DNA from: Actinopolyspora erythraea
Lineage (GTDB): Bacteria; Actinomycetota; Actinomycetes; Mycobacteriales; Pseudonocardiaceae
DNA: 64,000 nt
Assembly (NCBI RefSeq): GCF_002263515.1
Contig: NZ_CP022752.1
Location: forward strand, 682,001 to 746,000
Direction of reading: 5' to 3'
The notes below the pieces were generated by a model. That model had not been told where the DNA came from and searched no databases. It was given only the letters and a program-made list of their open reading frames with translations. The position numbers and the translations under genes are program-made. Of the stretch, positions 52,299 through 61,482 are shown in pieces. Each line of letters begins with the position of its first letter. Within the stretch, counting starts at the first letter, position 1.

Positions 52299-53150
52299 TC
52301 ACGTCCTGTTCTCGTAGGCCCCCATGCCGGGCCGGTAGGTCTTCTCGTCCAGGAACTGTTCGAGACCCTGCTGCTTTCCCCGTTCGGGGTCGTGTCCGGT
52401 GGCGGCGTCGAGTTTGGCGTAGAGGTAGTCCTCGGCCTGGTCCCAGGAGAGCTGCCGGGCCTTCTTGAAACCGACCTTGGCCGCCCGCAGCACGTGGGTG
52501 TTCATCCCGGCGAGCTTGGTCGCCACTTCCTCGGTGCGCTCGCGCAGCCGTTCGGCGGGAACCGCTTCGTTGACCAGGCGCATCCGCTCCGCGCGGCGAC
52601 CGTCGAAGGTCTCGCCGGTCATGATGAACCACAGCGCGTCGCGGGAGGGCACGGTTTCGGCGAGCGCGCGGGAGACGAGTCCGCCGGGCGGGATGCCCCA
52701 GTTGACCTCGGAGAGTCCGAAGGTGGCTTCCTCGTCGGCGATCGCCAGGTCGCAGCACACCAGGGGAGTGAACGCTCCGCCGAAGCACCACCCGTTCACC
52801 ATGGCGATCGTGGGCTTGGCGAAGTGGATCAGGCGTCGCCACTGCCATTCCGCGCTCTCGCGGCGGGCCCGGTTCTCCACGTGGGGCGGGGCCTGCTCGA
52901 CCTCCCGGAAGTACTCCTTGAGGTCCATTCCCGCCGACCAGGCCTCGCCGTTCCCGCGCAGCACCACCGCGCCGACCCGTTCGTCGGCTTCGAGCCGCTC
53001 CAGCGCCCGGATCATCTCGCGGTTGAGCGTCGGATTCATGGCGTTGCGCTTGCGGGGGCGGTTGAACGACAGCCAGCCGATCCCGGCCTCGTCGACCCAG
53101 ACCTCGACGGTTTCGTACTGGTTCGCGGCGGGTTCCTCGGTGGTGGACAA
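52299..53150 (-). CDS. ech: p-hydroxycinnamoyl-CoA hydratase/lyase (feruloyl-CoA hydratase-lyase type)
   Basis: 283-residue crotonase: VDEAGIGWLSFNRPRKRNAMNPTLNREM, AWSAGMDLKEYFREVEQAPPHVENRARRESAEWQWRRLIHFAKPTIAMVNGWCFGGAFTPLVCCDLAIADEEATFGLSEVNWGIPPGG. The GMDLKEYFRE and EWQWR blocks are characteristic of enzymes that hydrate and cleave feruloyl- or coumaroyl-CoA to vanillin or 4-hydroxybenzaldehyde and acetyl-CoA. The MarR-type operator at 53215 lies 65 bp upstream. Forms an operon with the CoA ligase. Confidence 0.85.
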   Translation of the reverse strand: MSTTEEPAANQYETVEVWVDEAGIGWLSFNRPRKRNAMNPTLNREMIRALERLEADERVGAVVLRGNGEAWSAGMDLKEYFREVEQAPPHVENRARRESAEWQWRRLIHFAKPTIAMVNGWCFGGAFTPLVCCDLAIADEEATFGLSEVNWGIPPGGLVSRALAETVPSRDALWFIMTGETFDGRRAERMRLVNEAVPAERLRERTEEVATKLAGMNTHVLRAAKVGFKKARQLSWDQAEDYLYAKLDAATGHDPERGKQQGLEQFLDEKTYRPGMGAYENRT

Positions 53151-53214
53151 GTGGACGCTCCTCGAACGGGTGCGCGGGACCCGGTTCGTTCCGGGGTCTC
53201 GCGATGGAAATCAA

Positions 53215-53227
53215 TCAGGTTCCCTGA
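53215..53227. promoter_or_regulatory. 13-bp operator upstream of the hydratase-lyase operon
   Basis: TCAGGTTCCCTGA (arms TCAGG/CCTGA). It is the exact reverse complement of the site at 53912 before the MarR gene. Confidence 0.75.
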
Positions 53228-53315
53228 TGATGAACAAAGAACGAGGGCGCGGCAAGGGGCCGTTCGGGGGGTTTCGCTACGGGCGGGGCGGCGAGCAGGG
53301 GCGGCACCGTGAGCC

Positions 53316-53831
53316 TCAGGAGGGGTTCGCCGGAGGCTCGTCCGGAGGACCGGAGTTGCGGGGGACGAGCGGGGTCAACGCGGTGTAGCTCCTGTCGAGG
53401 CACTCCCGGAACACCAGGCGTTCGCCCGGGTTCAGCGAGTCGAGTACGCGCTGTTCGAGGGCGTCGACCAGCGGGGAGCAGGTGACCACGAGATCCCGGC
53501 CCCGCCTGGTCAGGCTGATCAGCAGCGCTCGGCGGTTCGTCTCGTCGCGCCTGCGCCGTACCAGCTCGTGCCGCTCCAGCCACCGCACCATCTCGTGCAT
53601 GGTCTGCGGCGTCACGAACGAGCGCCGCGCGAGCTGGGCGGAGGTGAGCTCGCCCCGCCGCTGCAGCACGGTCAGGGCGGTGTACTGCAGCGTGGTCAGG
53701 CCGTGGGGGCGCAACGCCTCGTCCATGAGCGACCGGATGATCATTTCGAGCCGTTTGACCAGGTACAGCGTCAACGGGGCCTCGGCGTCGGAGGAGTCCT
53801 CGCCGCCCTTCTCCTCGGCGTAGTCGGTCAC
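53316..53831 (-). CDS. MarR-family regulator of the hydroxycinnamate operon
   Basis: 171 residues: winged helix in LTTLQYTALTVLQRRGELTSAQLARRSFVTPQTMHEMVRWLERHELVRRRRDETNRRALLISLT. Known relatives (FerC/CouR/HcaR-type) release DNA on binding hydroxycinnamoyl-CoA. Identical operators before this gene and before ech support direct control of both. GTG 53831 is the only plausible start; the nearest GGGGAG lies about 16 nt away, so translation may be weak. Confidence 0.83.
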   Translation of the reverse strand: MTDYAEEKGGEDSSDAEAPLTLYLVKRLEMIIRSLMDEALRPHGLTTLQYTALTVLQRRGELTSAQLARRSFVTPQTMHEMVRWLERHELVRRRRDETNRRALLISLTRRGRDLVVTCSPLVDALEQRVLDSLNPGERLVFRECLDRSYTALTPLVPRNSGPPDEPPANPS

Positions 53832-53911
53832 GGGCTCATCGTGTCACTCCCCGTCGGGGTGTCCCGCTCCAGGTCCTGGGGTGTGCTCCGTCGAACACCC
53901 TCCAGTATGTA

Positions 53912-53924
53912 TCAGGGAACCTGA
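53912..53924. promoter_or_regulatory. 13-bp operator upstream of marR gene
   Basis: TCAGGGAACCTGA, flanked by AT-rich sequence (GTATGTA and ATATTC) that likely is the promoter. Confidence 0.75.
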
Positions 53925-54272
53925 ATATTCTGGTGCGGCTTCTCCGGTGTTGGTTCGGCTCTTCACGGGGCGGAACCGCTGTTGGTCACAGTTGGAGCGG
54001 GGCAGGTTTCCCCGCCTGCCGGGGTGTCCACTCCGGATCAGGTGCGGAGCTGTCGTCCGGGCGTCGCGTTGTGGGTGAGGGGGCTGTTAGCCACGGGCCC
54101 TGACTCCGGTGAGGTCTCCTCGCCTGCCTCCCACGGAAGGGTGAGACAGCTACGCGTCGGCATGTCGACGAGGAGTGGGCGGGTCCCGCGCACTCCTCCG
54201 CCGGGAGCCGTTACGCGCATCGCCCGGTCCGTTGACGATGCGCGATGTTCCCGGACGAACAGGGCGATCATA
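53925..54272. other. intergenic region, no gene seen
   Basis: About 350 bp before the DUF11 gene with no recognisable coding sequence. Confidence 0.35.
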
Positions 54273-54692
54273 GTGCGAGGACCGAACGTGTTCCGCCGTC
54301 CTCCTCGGGGCGGGCGGCGTCGAGCGACCGGTGCGACCGTGGCCGCGTGCCTGCTCTCGGTGGGTACCGTCACCGGCGCGGCAACGGCGACTCCCGCCGA
54401 GCGACCCGCGGAGGGGCCGGGAGCCCGGCAGACGGAAGGCTCCGCGCGAAGTCCGCAGCTCGACATCACCAAGACCGTGAATCCGAACCCGATGACAGTG
54501 GGCGCGGAAGCGGAGTACGTGATCACCGTGACCAACACCGGTGACACCGACGCCGAGGACGTGGTCGTCACCGACCAGCTCGACTCCGGGGTCCGGGGAA
54601 GAGAACTTCCCGCCGACTGCTCCGTCGACGGCCGGACCGTGCCGGAGGTGCCCCAACTGTGCCCCGCGAACCAGGCGGCGACGATCAAGTGA
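54273..54692 (+). CDS. secreted DUF11-domain protein, probably truncated
   Basis: 139 residues. A basic N-terminus and hydrophobic core (RRRATGATVAACLLSVGTVTGAATA) form a signal peptide. A DUF11 repeat follows (LDITKTVNPNPMTVGAEAEYVITVTNTGDTDAEDVVVTDQLDSGV). DUF11 proteins normally carry many such repeats and a cell-wall anchor. Here the frame stops inside the first repeat at 54692, 47 bp before a tRNA fragment on the opposite strand, suggesting the rest was lost. The GTG start at 54273 is tentative. Confidence 0.6.
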   Translation: MRGPNVFRRPPRGGRRRATGATVAACLLSVGTVTGAATATPAERPAEGPGARQTEGSARSPQLDITKTVNPNPMTVGAEAEYVITVTNTGDTDAEDVVVTDQLDSGVRGRELPADCSVDGRTVPEVPQLCPANQAATIK

Positions 54693-54739
54693 GGGTGATC
54701 GATCCAGCGCCCCTCGAGGGTCAACCGGTTGATTTGCTG

Positions 54740-54784
54740 TGCGCCCTCGGCGGGATTCGAACCTGCGACACCCGCTTCAGGAAG
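54740..54784 (-). tRNA. 3' half of a tRNA-Arg(CCU) gene, probable attachment-site scar
   Basis: Reading the minus strand from 54784: anticodon loop containing CCT, 3' anticodon stem, variable loop, T arm GCAGG-TTCGAAT-CCCGC, acceptor CGAGGGC, then GCA. The match to tRNA-Arg(CCU) begins in the anticodon loop and ends at the 3' end. Upstream sequence cannot pair as a D-arm or acceptor. One T-stem pair is broken (A opposite C). This extent is exactly what tyrosine integrases duplicate at att sites; it is not a working tRNA. Confidence 0.65.
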
Positions 54785-54877
54785 ACTGCCGCCACCGTAT
54801 ACAGGTGTTTGACCTGCATCGATCGTTGTTCCATGTATTGCTGTCGCTCCACCGGGCTCGCCTGATTTACTTACTTC

Positions 54878-55219
54878 ATGCCCACGGTCGTGCCCGAGAA
54901 CATTCGGCAGAAGGAGCTATCGAAAGCTCTCATCGCTGCGCGATATCGAGGGCTCTCCGAGATGGTTCGTCGATTTCTCTGAGAAGCTGGTCGCAGCGTG
55001 GCTCATCCATCGATATACAACCCCACCGAAGGATGGGTAAGCTGGAACAGCGATACGATCCCGAACTGGGAATCACGTGGCCGTCTCTTGAATCTCCTGG
55101 CGTATGCAAGAGGCGGTCCGTTCGTGAGATTCTCCGAGCAGGATCGCATACCCGCCCGATTGCCGTCGGTTATTACGACGCCTTCCACGAATGCCGCTCG
55201 ATTTGGATCGATTGCCTAG
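54878..55219 (+). pseudogene. decayed small gene, unknown function
   Basis: A frame from ATG 54878 (PTVVPENIRQKELSKALIAARYRGLSEM) meets TGA at 54980. It reopens in the same frame as VAHPSIYNPTEGWVSWNSDTIPNWESRGRLLNLLAYARGGPFVRFSEQDRIP up to 55219. A second frame over the middle reads WFVDFSEKLVAAWLIHRY, so an indel is another explanation. Base composition is AT-richer than the rest of the window. I recognise no family. Confidence 0.4.
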
Positions 55220-55325
55220 AGTGTGTCGCCGGGCGATGACAGCTGAGGGTCGGTAGGATTATCCGCCGCGTACCTACCAGGACGGAGGGTATAACGATTG
55301 GGGCAGGTGTGTTCAGAGTGAGCAT

Positions 55326-55718
55326 ATGGACGAGCTAAGCGAGCTGGTAGAGCGCTTCCGTGAGGGGGTCGCAGCTGGAGACGCGGACATCCTTACCACG
55401 TTTTGGGTAGGCGATGAGGACAACCTCGTCTACGCCGTCTGGGAGTGGGCTCGATCGTTGCGAACCCGCGACGAGATAGCCCAGTACTATCGGGAGGCAC
55501 TCGGCCCTGTCGGGAGCGTGGACACGGCTAAGGTCACAGATCTGGTGGTAGTAGCAGGGGAAAATTAGGGGCGCTCCTTTTTCCGGTTTCGCTTCGCGGG
55601 AAATGATAAGGCGAGTGGTGAACGGTTCGACGTGGGCATTCGTATTTCGATGTTCGCCCGGATCCGTGATGGTCGGTCATCTCGGTGTCCAGGGGGCGTT
55701 CCAATACGGCTTTGGTGA
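55326..55718 (+). pseudogene. NTF2-like (SnoaL/SgcJ-type) protein interrupted by an in-frame TAG
   Basis: ATG 55326 begins DELSELVERFREGVAAGDADILTTFWVGDEDNLVYAVWEWARSLRTRDEIAQYYREALG, the start of an NTF2-like fold. TAG at 55566 stops it after 80 residues. The same frame continues SFFRFRFAGNDKASGERFDVGIRISMFARIRDGR, the expected remaining strands, to TGA at 55716. A single nonsense change therefore splits the gene. These proteins are small ligand-binding or isomerase folds. Confidence 0.6.
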
Positions 55719-56430
55719 TCTGATTCAACAAACCGGCCGTGCCATCGATCGGAGTCCCCCGCTGTATCGGCGTCCGCGGCCACTGCGTTCATAGCTTCCG
55801 GTGGCAGAATCCGCGCCAAAAGCTGCTATACCTCTGGATGATCCCGACTCTCTTTCTCGCTCGTGGCCAAGTGTCATTCAGTTCCAGTCGCCATCGCCGG
55901 TGATCTACTCGGCCTACCGAGTCTCGCACAAACCGGTAAACACGCCCCATCGCTAGGTCGACATTCTTGGTATGCGATTGTTTCGAGATTTCGATGAGGT
56001 GCTCCAGAAAGTAGCCGAGTCGGTCGAGCTCGGTGGCCATGCCAACACCATCGGCCACCTCGGCTGGCTGGGAAGTGCCACCACTCAGCCCCATAAAACC
56101 CCGAAGGAGTGCTCCCTGGATCCCGGAGGAGAAACAGTCAACACCACTATGGCTCTACTACGTTACCTCGTCGAACGCGCGATCGTCCACCTGAAAGAGT
56201 GGAATATCCGGGGCACCCGGTGCTGCCGCCCACTCGTGAACCTTCAACGAGCACCCCACATCGTCACCGTAAATCAACGACTCCGAACGAACCTCCTGTC
56301 TGCCAATCGAGTGCATACCTTCTGCACAGGGGCGAACACTGGCGCGGATCTGACACGATTTGACGCCACACGCCCGCTCCTTATTATCGTTCTTTCTCAG
56401 GAACTCGCGCTCCTTCTGTCGCCTTACGAA
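55719..56430. other. AT-richer, gene-poor stretch before the biosynthetic cluster
   Basis: No safe gene. A minus-strand frame at 55789-56040 (ATELDRLGYFLEHLIEISKQSH...VYRFVRDSVGRVDHRRWRL) could encode an 83-residue protein. Another near 56158-56290 (LIYGDDVGCSLKVHEWAAAPGAPDIPLFQVDD) looks like a C-terminal fragment. Both may be relics. Confidence 0.35.
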
Positions 56431-56436
56431 CCAACA

Positions 56437-56465
56437 TGTCAGCGACATGTCAGCGACACGTCAGC
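56437..56465 (+). promoter_or_regulatory. SARP-type direct heptamer repeats upstream of the synthetase
   Basis: TGTCAGC at 56437, TGTCAGC at 56448 and CGTCAGC at 56459: three heptamers with an exact 11-bp period, about 168 bp before the synthetase start. SARP activators of antibiotic clusters bind such repeats next to the -10 region. Confidence 0.75.
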
Positions 56466-56632
56466 GCTCCGCAACACCATGACATTCCCGTGTGGGAAAA
56501 GTTGCGCGCGAAAAGCCCTCTCACGATCTCCGGGAGGCCGAAATGGCACGAGGTCGCTCTCCACGCGCGGCGACGGAGTCCTGAAATTCACGCTCTGGAG
56601 GAAGACACAACCGAACGGCACAGGAGAACACC

Positions 56633-59600
56633 GTGACCTCTCGCATCGAGACCGCGGCGGAGAAACCACCCGCCGACTGGAACGAGACCGCCACCGACTA
56701 CCCGAAGAACACTCCGATCCACCGTCTGTTCGAACAGCAGGTCCGTACTCGCCCGGAGGCACCGGCGGTGAACAGCGGCGCCGAGGCCCTGCGCTACTGC
56801 GAGCTCGACGGCTCGGCGAACGCCCTGGCACACGAACTGGTCTCCCACGGGGTCCGCGCGGGCGAGCTGGTGGGAGTCCTGATCAAGTCCTCGGCCGAGG
56901 CCGTCGCGGCGATCCTGGCCACGCTGAAAACCGGAGCTGGCTATGTCCCCCTGGATCCGGACGACCCGGACCACAGACTGCACGGGATGTGCGAGCAGGC
57001 CGGCATCCGCGTGGTGCTGACCACCGAATCCCTGCGCTGCCGGGTGAGTGACGACCGCACCGTCGTGACGGCACGACTGGACACCTTCTCCCCCGCTCCC
57101 CCCGAGGAGGAAGCGGAGACCTCCGGTTCCGATCCGGCCTACGTGATGTTCACCTCTGGGTCCTCGGGGACCCCCAAGGCGGTGATCGTTCCCCACCGGG
57201 GGATCACGCGGCTGGTGCGGGGAACAGACCACCTGGTTCTCGGCCCCGAGGACACGGTGCTGTCCACGACCAACCTGTGCTTCGACATCTCCTGTTGGGA
57301 GATCTTCGGCGCTCTGCTCAACGGATCCCGGCTGTTGTTCGTCGACACCGAGACCCTGCTCGCGCCCAACGCCCTGGCCGAACTCATCGAGTCCGAGCGG
57401 GCGAGCGTGCTGATCCTGAGCACGGGAGTGTTTCACGAAGTGGCCCCCAAGCGCCCGGACATGTTCGGATCGCTGCGTTTCCTGGCGCTCGGTGGGGAGG
57501 CGATGAATCCCAACGTCGCCCGGAGCGTACTCGCCCACGGCCCGCCCGGCCAGTTCCTCAACGGCTACGGCCCCACCGAGAACACGGTCATGTCCACCGC
57601 CTACGATGTCGCGGAACTGGACGCGGACGCCGAGACCGTGCCGATCGGGCGTCCGATCAGCAACTCCACCGCCCACGTGCTGCGCCCGAACTTGGAACCG
57701 GCCGACATCGGCGAGGAGGGCGAACTGTGTGTCGGCGGTGACGGAGTGGCCCTCGGCTACCACGGGGCACCCGAACTCACCCGGCAACGGTTCGTCCCAG
57801 ACCCCTTCTCAGAGGTCCCCGGAGCGCGGCTGTACCGCACCGGGGACCGGGCACGTTGGCGCCCCGACGGGGTGCTCGAGTACCTGGGACGCCAGGACCG
57901 ACAGGTGAAGATCAGCGGGTTCCGCGTGGAACTGGGCGAGATTGAGTCCGTACTGGGAGCTCATCCCGAGGTGGACCAGGCCGTGGTCGAAACCCGCGTC
58001 TCCGATTCCGGGGACCGGCGTGTGCTCGCGTGGGTCTCCTCCGAACGCAGTGGCGCGAGTCCGGGTTTCGCCGAGCGGGTACGGGAGTACGCACGCGACC
58101 GCCTTCCCGAGTTCATGGTTCCGGAGGCGATCCGGCCGGTGGGGACCTTCCCACTCAACCACAGCGGCAAGGTGGACAGGTCCCGACTGCCCGAGATCGA
58201 CAGGCAACCGACGGAGGTGCGCAACCGGCCCGCGACGGAGACGGAACAGAGCGTGGCCGCGATCTGGTGCGAGCTGCTCGGGCTGCCCGCCGTCGACCGC
58301 GAAGATGACTTCTTCGCCCTGGGGGGACGTTCCCTGCACGCCACCCGGATGGTGGCACTCCTGGAAGAGGAGTGGAAGATCCCCGCCTCGCGCGGACGGT
58401 TCCTGATCCGCTGCCTGTTGGCCTCACCCACGCTGCGTGAGTTCGCCGAGAAGATCGAGGAGTCCATCTCCACGACGGGCTCCCCGGCCAACGAGACCGT
58501 GGACTTCTGGGCGGAGACGCGGCTGGACCCGGAACTGCGGTTCGACGCCCCCGTCGTGGAGAACCCGAACGACCCCGGGACGGTGCTGCTCACCGGAGCC
58601 ACCGGCTTCCTGGGGGCGTACCTGCTCGACCGGCTCGTTCGTCGCACGCGCGCCACGGTGCTGTGCCTGACCCGGGCCGAGGACGACCAACAGGCGCTGA
58701 CCAGGATCGCGGCCAACATGCGGCGTTACGGACTGTCCTTCGAGGAGGTAGCCCATCGGGTCGTTCCCTTACCCGGGGATCTCGCCCGGTCCGGTCTCGG
58801 GGTCGGGAGCCGTTTCGACGAGCTCGCCGAACGGGTCGATCTCGTGGTGCACAACGGCTCGCACGTCAACTTCGTGTTCCCGTACTCGAGCATGCGCGCG
58901 ACCAACGTCGGAGGCAGCCGCGAAGTCCTGAGGCTGGCCACCACCTCCAGGCTCAAACCCGTTCACTACGTCTCGTCGATCACCACTATCGCCGGCAACG
59001 GCGTGGCCGGGATCCGTCACGTCCCCGAGGATGCCCCGCCCGCCCATCCGGACAAGCTGTCCATGGGATACCAGGCGACGAAATGGGTTTCCGAGTGGCT
59101 CTTCCGGCAGGCCTCCGAACACGGGCTGCCGGTGAGCATCCACCGTCCCCACGAGATCACGGGAACCACCGGGGAGGGGATCTGGAACACCGACACGCTG
59201 ATATGCGCGCTGTTTCGCACCATCGCCGAGACCGGTCTCGCTCCGGACGTGGCGCTGCCGCTGGACTTCGTTCCCGTGGACGTGGCGGCCGAAACGCTGG
59301 TGCATCTGATCACCCACGAGCCGCCCCGGGGACACGCCTACCACCTGACCAATCCCCACGGCGCCCATCTCGGGCTGCTGGTGGAGCGGCTGCGGGTACG
59401 GGGATACCCGGTGCGGAAGCTGGACTACGGGCAGTGGGTGACCGAAATGATCCGGTTGGTCTCCAAGGATCCCGAGCGCCCACTGACCCCGTACATTCCC
59501 ATTTTCACCGACGCGGCCAACACCGGCGACATGACGGTCAAGGAGATGTACTTCGCCGGGACCTTCCCCACCTTCGGACGGCAGAATCTCGTCCGCGGGC

Positions 59601-59710
59601 TGGCCGACTCCGGGCTGGTCATCCCGCCCGTCGACGAGCGGCTGCTCGACCTGTACCTCGACTACTTCGAACGCTGCGGCTTCCTCGACCCCACCTCGAA
59701 GGGCGCCTGA
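56633..59710 (+). CDS. A-T-R synthetase: adenylation, carrier and thioester-reductase domains
   Basis: 1025 residues. Adenylation domain about 30-525: YVMFTSGSSGTPKA (170-183), NLCFDISCWEIF, NGYGPTENT, YRTGDRARW, GRQDRQVKISGFRVELGE and NHSGKVDR. The first three pocket residues read D-I-W; the substrate is not predicted with confidence. The carrier has DDFFALGGRSLHATRM with phosphopantetheine Ser567. The reductase has LLTGATGFLGAYLLDRL (NADPH site) and Y813/K817 in GYQATKWVSEW. No condensation domain is present, so it loads one acid and reduces it to an aldehyde or alcohol, like Lys2 or carboxylic acid reductases. GTG 56633 follows CAGGAGAACACC. Confidence 0.88.
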   Translation: MTSRIETAAEKPPADWNETATDYPKNTPIHRLFEQQVRTRPEAPAVNSGAEALRYCELDGSANALAHELVSHGVRAGELVGVLIKSSAEAVAAILATLKTGAGYVPLDPDDPDHRLHGMCEQAGIRVVLTTESLRCRVSDDRTVVTARLDTFSPAPPEEEAETSGSDPAYVMFTSGSSGTPKAVIVPHRGITRLVRGTDHLVLGPEDTVLSTTNLCFDISCWEIFGALLNGSRLLFVDTETLLAPNALAELIESERASVLILSTGVFHEVAPKRPDMFGSLRFLALGGEAMNPNVARSVLAHGPPGQFLNGYGPTENTVMSTAYDVAELDADAETVPIGRPISNSTAHVLRPNLEPADIGEEGELCVGGDGVALGYHGAPELTRQRFVPDPFSEVPGARLYRTGDRARWRPDGVLEYLGRQDRQVKISGFRVELGEIESVLGAHPEVDQAVVETRVSDSGDRRVLAWVSSERSGASPGFAERVREYARDRLPEFMVPEAIRPVGTFPLNHSGKVDRSRLPEIDRQPTEVRNRPATETEQSVAAIWCELLGLPAVDREDDFFALGGRSLHATRMVALLEEEWKIPASRGRFLIRCLLASPTLREFAEKIEESISTTGSPANETVDFWAETRLDPELRFDAPVVENPNDPGTVLLTGATGFLGAYLLDRLVRRTRATVLCLTRAEDDQQALTRIAANMRRYGLSFEEVAHRVVPLPGDLARSGLGVGSRFDELAERVDLVVHNGSHVNFVFPYSSMRATNVGGSREVLRLATTSRLKPVHYVSSITTIAGNGVAGIRHVPEDAPPAHPDKLSMGYQATKWVSEWLFRQASEHGLPVSIHRPHEITGTTGEGIWNTDTLICALFRTIAETGLAPDVALPLDFVPVDVAAETLVHLITHEPPRGHAYHLTNPHGAHLGLLVERLRVRGYPVRKLDYGQWVTEMIRLVSKDPERPLTPYIPIFTDAANTGDMTVKEMYFAGTFPTFGRQNLVRGLADSGLVIPPVDERLLDLYLDYFERCGFLDPTSKGA

Positions 59711-59723
59711 AAGGAGCAGGAAC

Positions 59724-60290
59724 ATGCACGTGGGCATCCTCGACGGAGGAATCAGCGGACTCACGGCCGCGTGGCTGCTCGACGACTCCATCGGCACCGG
59801 CGTGGACGGCGTAACCCGCTTCGGATAGCGACACCGACTCGGCTTGACCGCCGAGTCGGTGTCCGTCGGGAACGGGGTTCGCCGACCTCGGCGCACAGCA
59901 TCTGGCTCCGAAGCCGTTTCCCACCCACACCCGCCTGCTGCCACAGCTGGAACTGGAGGAGGAACTGGTCGAGGCCCCGATGAGCGTCACGGTGCTGTTG
60001 AGCGGGAAACCCTTGCTGGTCACACTCCCCACCCAGATCTACGCCCCGACCGGAGGGTTAGGCGGCCAACGCGTTGTTGCGCCGCCTGGAAACGTTCCTG
60101 ACCCGGGCCGCAGGGCTCGAGAACGATCCGAACACCTGGCAGCTGCCGGCCGAGGACGTGGTCGAGCCGCTCGATGTTCCCGACTCGTTCAAACGGGAGG
60201 TCCTCTACCCCCTGGTGCTCTCTTGCACCGGGTGTTCACTGAAACAGGCCCGCGCTCCGTCGTTCCGGGCCGCCGTGGCCTTCCTCATCC
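59724..60290 (+). pseudogene. broken FAD-dependent oxidoreductase (plus-strand copy)
   Basis: ATG 59724, with AAGGAGCAGGAAC before it, opens HVGILDGGISGLTAAWLLDD, an FAD Rossmann motif whose first Gly is Asp. A stop follows at 59826. The remainder survives in shifted frames: FADLGAQHLAPKPFPTHTRLLPQLELEEELVEAPMSV, ALLRRLETFLTRAAGLENDPNTWQLP and VLSCTGCSLKQARAPSFRAAVAFL. These match, in order, the minus-strand paralog (FDLGTQEVSAEDYPLNTRLMRLHG..., ALFGCDPREAGNLSARAATAAFL). The C-terminal part is absent. It lies 13 bp after the synthetase, so it was once cotranscribed with it. Confidence 0.75.
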
Positions 60291-61473
60291 GCAGCGCACC
60301 CGCCGAGCCGCCGCTGCGCCCGGACCACTTCGGTGGTGGGAAGCAGCTGCCGGAAACTCTCCCGAGCCAGGACCTTGGTCGGCTGTCGGGCGCGTCTGCT
60401 CACCTGGCTGCGGAAAACGTCGACACCGTGCACGGGCCCGTACCACACGGTCGTTTCGCTGTATCCCTCGCCGAGGGTGAGGTTGTTCGTCGACCAGTGT
60501 TCGCGCCTGTCGGGCATTCCCACCGGATCCCGGTGCAGGGCGTAGTCGACCTGCCGGTACGGGAAAGCGGTCAACGTCGTCCCGAGCTCCCGGAGCCCGT
60601 CGAGCGAACCGGCGATCTCCGCCGTCACGGGCGGGGGAACGGCGAATACGACAGCCTCGACCCGGGTGACCTCCCCGGTAGTGTCGACCAGCTCGTAGTC
60701 GGACCCGTTCTCCCGCACCCGCACCACTCCGGTATCCGGACGGATCCGCGCCAAGTGGAGATCAGTGGCCAGCGACCACGCCAGACTCTCCAGGCCACCG
60801 CGCACGTTCTCCGTGACCGGGGCGTGGTCACTGTGCTGGCCACCGAGGAAGGCCGCCGTGGCCGCACGGGCAGACAGGTTTCCCGCCTCGCGCGGGTCAC
60901 AGCCGAACAGCGCGGCGGGCAACGCGTACAGCAAGGGACGGGTCCGTTGGGCCGTGCCGAGCGAGTCCAGCATCTCGTCGAGCCGGACCTCCCAGTCCAG
61001 TCCCGTCCCGTGCTCTCCCACTCCTGCGCCCGCGCCAGGAATTCGGCCAGCCGGTCCCAGTGTCGACCGAGCACCTTCGTCCGGGGCCATCCGGGATCGG
61101 GACCGTGCGGCCCGACGAGCAGCGGGACCTCCTCGCCCTCGTGGAGCACGGTGCGCGAGGCCGGGACCTCCACGAAGTCCTCGTCCTCGAAGCCGTGCAG
61201 CCGCATCAGCCGCGTGTTGAGCGGATAGTCCTCGGCGGACACTTCCTGGGTGCCGAGGTCGAACCAGACCGGTCGGCCTCCGACGCGGGCCGCGACGGAA
61301 CGCGCGTTGCCACCGATGCGTCGTCCGCGTTCGAAAACCACCGGCTCATGGGGCCCGTCGATCAGCCAAGCCAGGGTGAGGCCGGCCATGCCCGCCCCGA
61401 CGATTCCTACTCGCAACGTGGGTTCATCCGAAGTGCTCGGTGACGTGACGACGCACCGCTCGTGGTGACGCAT
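60291..61473 (-). pseudogene. frameshifted FAD-dependent oxidoreductase (minus-strand copy)
   Basis: The N-terminal frame from ATG 61473 reads VGIVGAGMAGLTLAWLIDGPHEPVVFERGRRIGGNARSVAARVGGRPVWFDLGTQ up to RAQEWESTG near 61005. The gene then continues in another frame as GLDWEVRLDEMLDSLGTAQRTRPLLYALPAALFGCDP...VEAVVFAVPPPVTAEIAGSLDGL...STNNLTLGEGYSETTVWYGP, open to 60236. An indel within about 60995-61015 separates them. The family resembles COG2907-type flavin oxidoreductases. The expected C-terminal FAD-binding segment is missing. It starts 10 bp after the 61483 gene, so the two formed an operon. Confidence 0.75.
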
Positions 61474-61482
61474 CCCGGACGA

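Noticed and set aside
50701..53214. Single fused protein over ligase and hydratase-lyase region
   Set aside because: The part beyond 52218 reads the hydratase-lyase gene in the wrong frame; each gene has its own start and ribosome site.
54720..54830. Complete tRNA gene
   Set aside because: Only the half from the anticodon loop to the 3' end matches; the D arm and 5' acceptor strand are absent and a T-stem pair is broken.
56158..56448. Minus-strand frame with LIYGDDVGCSLKVHEWAAAPGAPDIP
   Set aside because: The C-terminal part looks protein-like but the N-terminal half does not, and no start signal is seen; treated as a possible relic only.
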